In this document: in pieces, positions 60,365-64,000 of the stretch
Layout of the letters: every line of letters starts with the position of its first letter
Numbering within the stretch: the first letter of the stretch is position 1
Assembly (NCBI GenBank): GCA_951804985.1
Contig: OX638135.1
Location: forward strand, 66,545,931 to 66,609,930
Direction: 5' to 3'
Length of the DNA: 64,000 bases
Origin: Dryomyza anilis
Taxonomy: Eukaryota; Arthropoda; Insecta; Diptera; Dryomyzidae
Notes under the pieces: generated by a model
Seen by the model: the letters and a program-made list of their open reading frames with translations, nothing else
Database searches by the model: none
What the model was told of the DNA's origin: nothing
Position numbers and translations under genes: made by a program

Positions 60365-61965
60365 GCTCAAAAAGATCAAAAAGATCAAAATGATCAAAAA
60401 GATCAAAAAGATCAGAAGATCAAAAAGATCAAAAAGATCAAAAAGATCAAAAAGATCAAAAAGATCATAAAGATCAAAAAGATCAAAAAGATGAAAAAGA
60501 TCAAAAAGATCAAAAAGATCAAAAAGATCAAAATGATCAAAAAGATCAAAAAGATCAGAAGATCGAAAAGATCAAAAAGATCAAAAAGATCAAAAAGATC
60601 AAAAAGATCAAAAAGATCAAAAAGATCAAAAAGCTCAAAAAGATCAAAAAGATCAAAAAGATCAAAATGATCAAAAAGATCAAAAAGATCAGAAGATCGA
60701 AAAGATCAAAAAGATCAAAAAGATCAAAAAGATCAAAAAGATCATAAAGATCAAAAAGATCAAAAAGATGAAAAAGATCAAAAAGATCAAAAAGATCAAA
60801 ATGATCAAAAAGATCAGAAGATCGAAAAGATCAAAAAGATCAAAAAGATCAAAAAGATCAGAAGATCGAAAAGATCAAAAAGATCAAAAAGATCAAAAAG
60901 ATCAAAAAGATCATAAAGATCAAAAAGATCAAAAAGATGAAAAAGATCAAAAAGATCAAAAAGATCAAAATGATCAAAAAGATCAAAAAGATCAGAAGAT
61001 CGAAAAGATCAAAAAGATCAAAAAGATCAAAAAGATCAAAAAGATCAAAAAGATCAAAAAGATCATAAAGATCAAAAAGATCAAAAAGATGAAAAAGATC
61101 AAAAAGATCAAAAAGATCAAAAAGATCAAAAAGATCAAAAAGATCAAAAAGATCAAAAAGATCAAAAAGATCAAAAAGATCAAAAAGATCAAAAAGATCA
61201 AAAAAATCAAAAAGATCAAAAAGATCAAAAAGATCAAAAAGATCAAAAAGATCAAAAAGATCAAAAAGATCAAAAAGATCAAAAAGATCAAAAAGATCAA
61301 AAAGATCAAAAAGATCAAAAAGATCAAAAAGATCAAAAAGATCAAAAAGATCAAAAAGATCAAAAAGATCAAAAAGATCAAAAAGATCAAAAAGATCAAA
61401 AAGATCAAAAAGATCAAAAAGCTCAAAAAGATCAAAAAGATCAAAATGATCAAAAAGATCAAAAAGATCAGAAGATCGAAAAGATCAAAAAGATCAAAAA
61501 GATCAAAAAGATCAAAAAGATCAAAAAGATCATAAAGATCAAAAAGATCAAAAAGATGAAAAAGATCAAAAAGATCAAAAAGATCAAAATGATCAAAAAG
61601 ATCAGAAGATCGAAAAGATCAAAAAGATCAAAAAGATCAAAAAGATCAAAAAGATCAAAAAGATCAAAAAGATCAAAAAGATCAAAAAGATCAAAAAGAT
61701 CAAAAAGATCAAAAAGATCAAAAAGATCAAAAAGATCAAAAAGCTCAAAAAGATCAAAAAGATCAAAAAGATCAAAAAGATCAAAATGATCAAAAAGATC
61801 AAAAAGATCAGAAGATCGAAAAGATCAAAAAGATCAAAAAGATCAAAAAGATCAAAAAGATCAAAAAGATCAAAAAGATCATAAAGATCAAAAAGATCAA
61901 AAAGATGAAAAAGATCAAAAAGATCAAAAAGATCAAAATGATCAAAAAGATCAGAAGATCGAAAA
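60365..61965 (+). repeat. Tandem J3 cluster
   Basis: Six J3-type copies in 1.6 kb, marked by GATG units at 60490, 60767, 60936, 61088, 61555 and 61904. Most carry GCTC (60365, 60633, 61421, 61743), ATGATC and GATCAGAA + GATCG; the copies at 60936 and 61088 lack GCTC. Spacings are 277, 169, 152, 467 and 349 bp. A pure run (61100-61420, with one AATC near 61204) lies in the middle. Confidence 0.89.
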
Positions 61966-62550
61966 GATCAAAAAGATCAAAAAGATCAAAAAGATCAAAA
62001 AGATCAAAAAGATCAAAAAGATCAAAAAGATCAAAAAGATCAAAAAGATCAAAAAGATCAAAAAGATCAAAAAGATCAAAAAGATCAAAAAGATCAAAAA
62101 GATCAAAAAGATCAAAAAGATCAAAAAGATCAAAAAGATCAAAAAGATCAAAAAGATCAAAAAGATCAAAAAGATCAAAAAGATCAAAAAGATCAAAAAG
62201 ATCAAAAAGATCAAAAAGATCAAAAAGATCAAAAAGATCAAAAAGATCAAAAAGATCAAAAAGATCAAAAAGATCAAAAAGATCAAAAAGATCAAAAAGA
62301 TCAAAAAGATCAAAAAGATCAAAAAGATCAAAAAGATCAAAAAGATCAAAAAGATCAAAAAGATCAAAAAGATCAAAAAGATCAAAAAGATCAAAAAGAT
62401 CAAAAAGATCAAAAAGATCAAAAAGATCAAAAAGATCAAAAAGATCAAAAAGATCAAAAAGATCAAAAAGATCAAAAAGATCAAAAAGATCAAAAAGATC
62501 AAAAAGATCAAAAAGATCAAAAAGATCAAAAAGATCAAAAAGATCAAAAA
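61966..62550 (+). repeat. Pure 9-bp array between J3 and J2
   Basis: 65 perfect units, in the same place as 49012-49632. Confidence 0.92.
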
Positions 62551-62724
62551 GATCAAATAGATCAAAAAGATCAAAAAGATCAAAAAGATCAAAAAGATCA
62601 AAAAGATCAAAAAGATCAAAAAAATCAAAAGATCAAAAAGATTCAAAAAATCAAAAAGATCGAAAAAATCAAAAAGATCGAAAAAATCAAGAAGATCGAA
62701 AAGATCAAAAAGATCAAAAATATC
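62551..62724 (+). repeat. Junction J2, copy 7 (truncated)
   Basis: GATCAAATA to GATCG as in other J2 copies (GATTC 62640, AATCAAGAA 62685), but after TATC the plain unit resumes. The TATCG, GAAC pair, AAAAAAACC step and GATCATAAA are missing. Confidence 0.88.
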
Positions 62725-63260
62725 AAAAAGATCAAAAAGATCAAAAAGATCAAAAAGATCAAAAAGATCAAAAAGATCAAAAAGATCAAAAAGATCAAAA
62801 AGATCAAAAAGATCAAAAAGATCAAAAAGATCAAAAAGATCAAAAAGATCAAAAAGATCAAAAAGATCAAAAAGATCAAAAAGATCAAAAAGATCAAAAA
62901 GATCAAAAAGATCAAAAAGATCAAAAAGATCAAAAAGATCAAAAAGATCAAAAAGATCAAAAAGATCAAAAAGATCAAAAAGATCAAAAAGATCAAAAAG
63001 ATCAAAAAGATCAAAAAGATCAAAAAGATCAAAAAGATCAAAAAGATCAAAAAGATCAAAAAGATCAAAAAGATCAAAAAGATCAAAAAGATCAAAAAGA
63101 TCAAAAAGATCAAAAAGATCAAAAAGATCAAAAAGATCAAAAAGATCAAAAAGATCAAAAAGATCAAAAAGATCAAAAAGATCAAAAAGATCAAAAAGAT
63201 CAAAAAGATCAAAAAGATCAAAAAGATCAAAAAGATCAAAAAGATCAAAAAGATCAAAAA
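62725..63260 (+). repeat. Pure 9-bp array
   Basis: About 60 perfect units. Confidence 0.92.
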
Positions 63261-63456
63261 GCTCAAAAAGATCAAAAAGATCAAAATGATCAAAAAGATC
63301 AAAAAGATCAGAAGATCGAAAAGATCAAAAAGATCAAAAAGATCAAAAAGATCAAAAAGATCAAAAAGATCATAAAGATCAAAAAGATCAAAAAGATGAA
63401 AAAGATCAAAAAGATCAAAAAGATCAAAATGATCAAAAAGATCAGAAGATCGAAAA
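63261..63456 (+). repeat. Junction J3, last copy
   Basis: GCTC (63261), ATGATC, GATCAGAA + GATCG, CATAAA, GATG (63395), ATGATC, GATCAGAA + GATCG (63448-63456). Confidence 0.88.
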
Positions 63457-64000
63457 GATCAAAAAGATCAAAAAGATCAAAAAGATCAAAAAGATCAAAA
63501 AGATCAAAAAGATCAAAAAGATCAAAAAGATCAAAAAGATCAAAAAGCTCAAAAAGATCAAAAAGATCAAAAAGATCAAAAAGATCAAAATGATCAAAAA
63601 GATCAAAAAGATCAAAAAGATCAAAAAGATCAAAAAGATCAAAAAGATCAAAAAGATCAAAAAGATCAAAAAGATCAAAAAGATCAAAAAGATCAAAAAG
63701 ATCAAAAAGATCAAAAAGATCAAAAAGATCAAAAAGATCAAAAAGATCAAAAAGATCAAAAAGATCAAAAAGATCAAAAAGATCAAAAAGATCAAAAAGA
63801 TCAAAAAGATCAAAAAGATCAAAAAGATCAAAAAGATCAAAAAGATCAAAAAGATCAAAAAGATCAAAAAGATCAAAAAGATCAAAAAGATCAAAAAGAT
63901 CAAAAAGATCAAAAAGATCAAAAAGATCAAAAAGATCAAAAAGATCAAAAAGATCAAAAAGATCAAAAAGATCAAAAAGATCAAAAAGATCAAAAAGATC
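63457..64000 (+). repeat. Pure 9-bp array, right edge
   Basis: One GCTC at 63547 and one ATGATC near 63590, then about 45 perfect units to the end. The array continues beyond base 64,000. Confidence 0.93.

Larger units (their letters stand above)
1..64000 (+). repeat. 9-bp satellite array (GATCAAAAA)n, entire window
   Basis: The window is a single head-to-tail array of about 7,100 units of GATCAAAAA, all in one orientation, open at both ends. Each unit holds the palindrome GATC and an A5 tract. Variants are point changes, mostly in GATC (to GAGC, GCTC, GGTC, GTTC, AATC, TATC, CATC, GATT, GATG, GATA) or in the A-tract (CAAAGA, CATAAA, CAGAAA, CAATAA, CACAAA), plus 7-, 8- and 10-base units. 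No coding sequence is supported. The apparent open frames are the unit itself read as KKI, QKD, SKR, LFD or FLI; only one of six frames (TCT TTT TGA) is closed. I see no unique sequence, transposon, tRNA or rRNA. Family membership is unknown to me; it is not a telomere repeat I recognise. Confidence 0.98.

Noticed and set aside
1..64000. Many long open reading frames on both strands, several over 500 codons
   Set aside because: All are simple tripeptide repeats caused by the 9-base period and overlap each other in several frames. Codon use is fixed by the DNA unit, and genuine ATG codons arise only from variants such as ATGATC, GATCATAAA or GATG.
1..64000. Telomere repeat
   Set aside because: The unit lacks the G-rich run typical of telomeres, and GATCAAAAA does not match telomere units I know. 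A subtelomeric position cannot be excluded.
1..64000. CRISPR array
   Set aside because: There are no unique spacers: repeats abut directly at 9-base period.
1..64000. Assembly or sequencing artefact
   Set aside because: It cannot be fully excluded from sequence alone. Ordered junction families, exact offsets (4,192, 3,418 and 1,318 bp) and copy-specific variants are not what random error gives. Exact array lengths may still be wrong.
1..64000. Bacterial origin with Dam-methylated GATC sites
   Set aside because: I know of no bacterial chromosome with a tandem array this long and this simple. The size and higher-order structure fit eukaryotic heterochromatin better.

Overview
The whole 64,000-base window is one uninterrupted satellite-DNA array. 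The basic unit is nine bases, GATCAAAAA (equivalently TCAAAAAGA), head to tail in one orientation from the first base to the last; I saw no inverted block (no TTTTTGATC on the + strand) and no unique sequence. The + strand is about two-thirds A, with roughly 22% G+C. The array runs off both ends. I find no gene, RNA gene, mobile element, CRISPR array or origin I can support. Long open frames exist only because a 9-base unit is three codons and five of its six frames contain no stop (KKI, QKD and SKR on +; LFD and FLI on -). They are not annotated as genes.

The host is most likely a eukaryote, with the window inside heterochromatin (centromeric, pericentromeric, subtelomeric or a sex or B chromosome). 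This rests on array size, unit purity and higher-order structure; nothing here identifies a taxon. The unit is not a telomere repeat that I recognise.

The array is not featureless. Runs of perfect units (the longest about 1.88 kb, 6091-7971) alternate with short junctions rich in point variants and in 7-, 8- and 10-base units. The junctions fall into families that recur in the same internal order, which defines higher-order repeats (HORs). Layout: (A) 1-11.9 kb, GATTC-type junctions and two patches of 10-base units; (B/C) 11.9-23.1 kb, blocks carrying GATCAAAGA, GGTC and GATATAAAA variants; (D) 23.1-32.9 kb, a 4.2-kb HOR with GAGC blocks; (E) 32.9-41.9 kb, a 2.8-3.4-kb HOR with junctions J1, J2, J4 and J5; (F) 41.9-45.0 kb, GCTC clusters; (G) 45.0-48.8 kb, a long pure run, then J5/J4 modules; (H) 48.8-64 kb, J3 + array + J2 modules, including a 1,318-bp tandem duplication and local crowding of J3 at 60.4-62.0 kb.

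A nine-base core, AATCAAGAA flanked by GATCGAAAA, occurs in 18 junctions spread over four families. This suggests that the junctions derive from one ancestral diverged patch copied around the array. Growth by unequal exchange, mostly in 9-base register, followed by segmental duplication explains what is seen; that mechanism is inference. All positions were read by eye, and boundaries may be off by a few bases.
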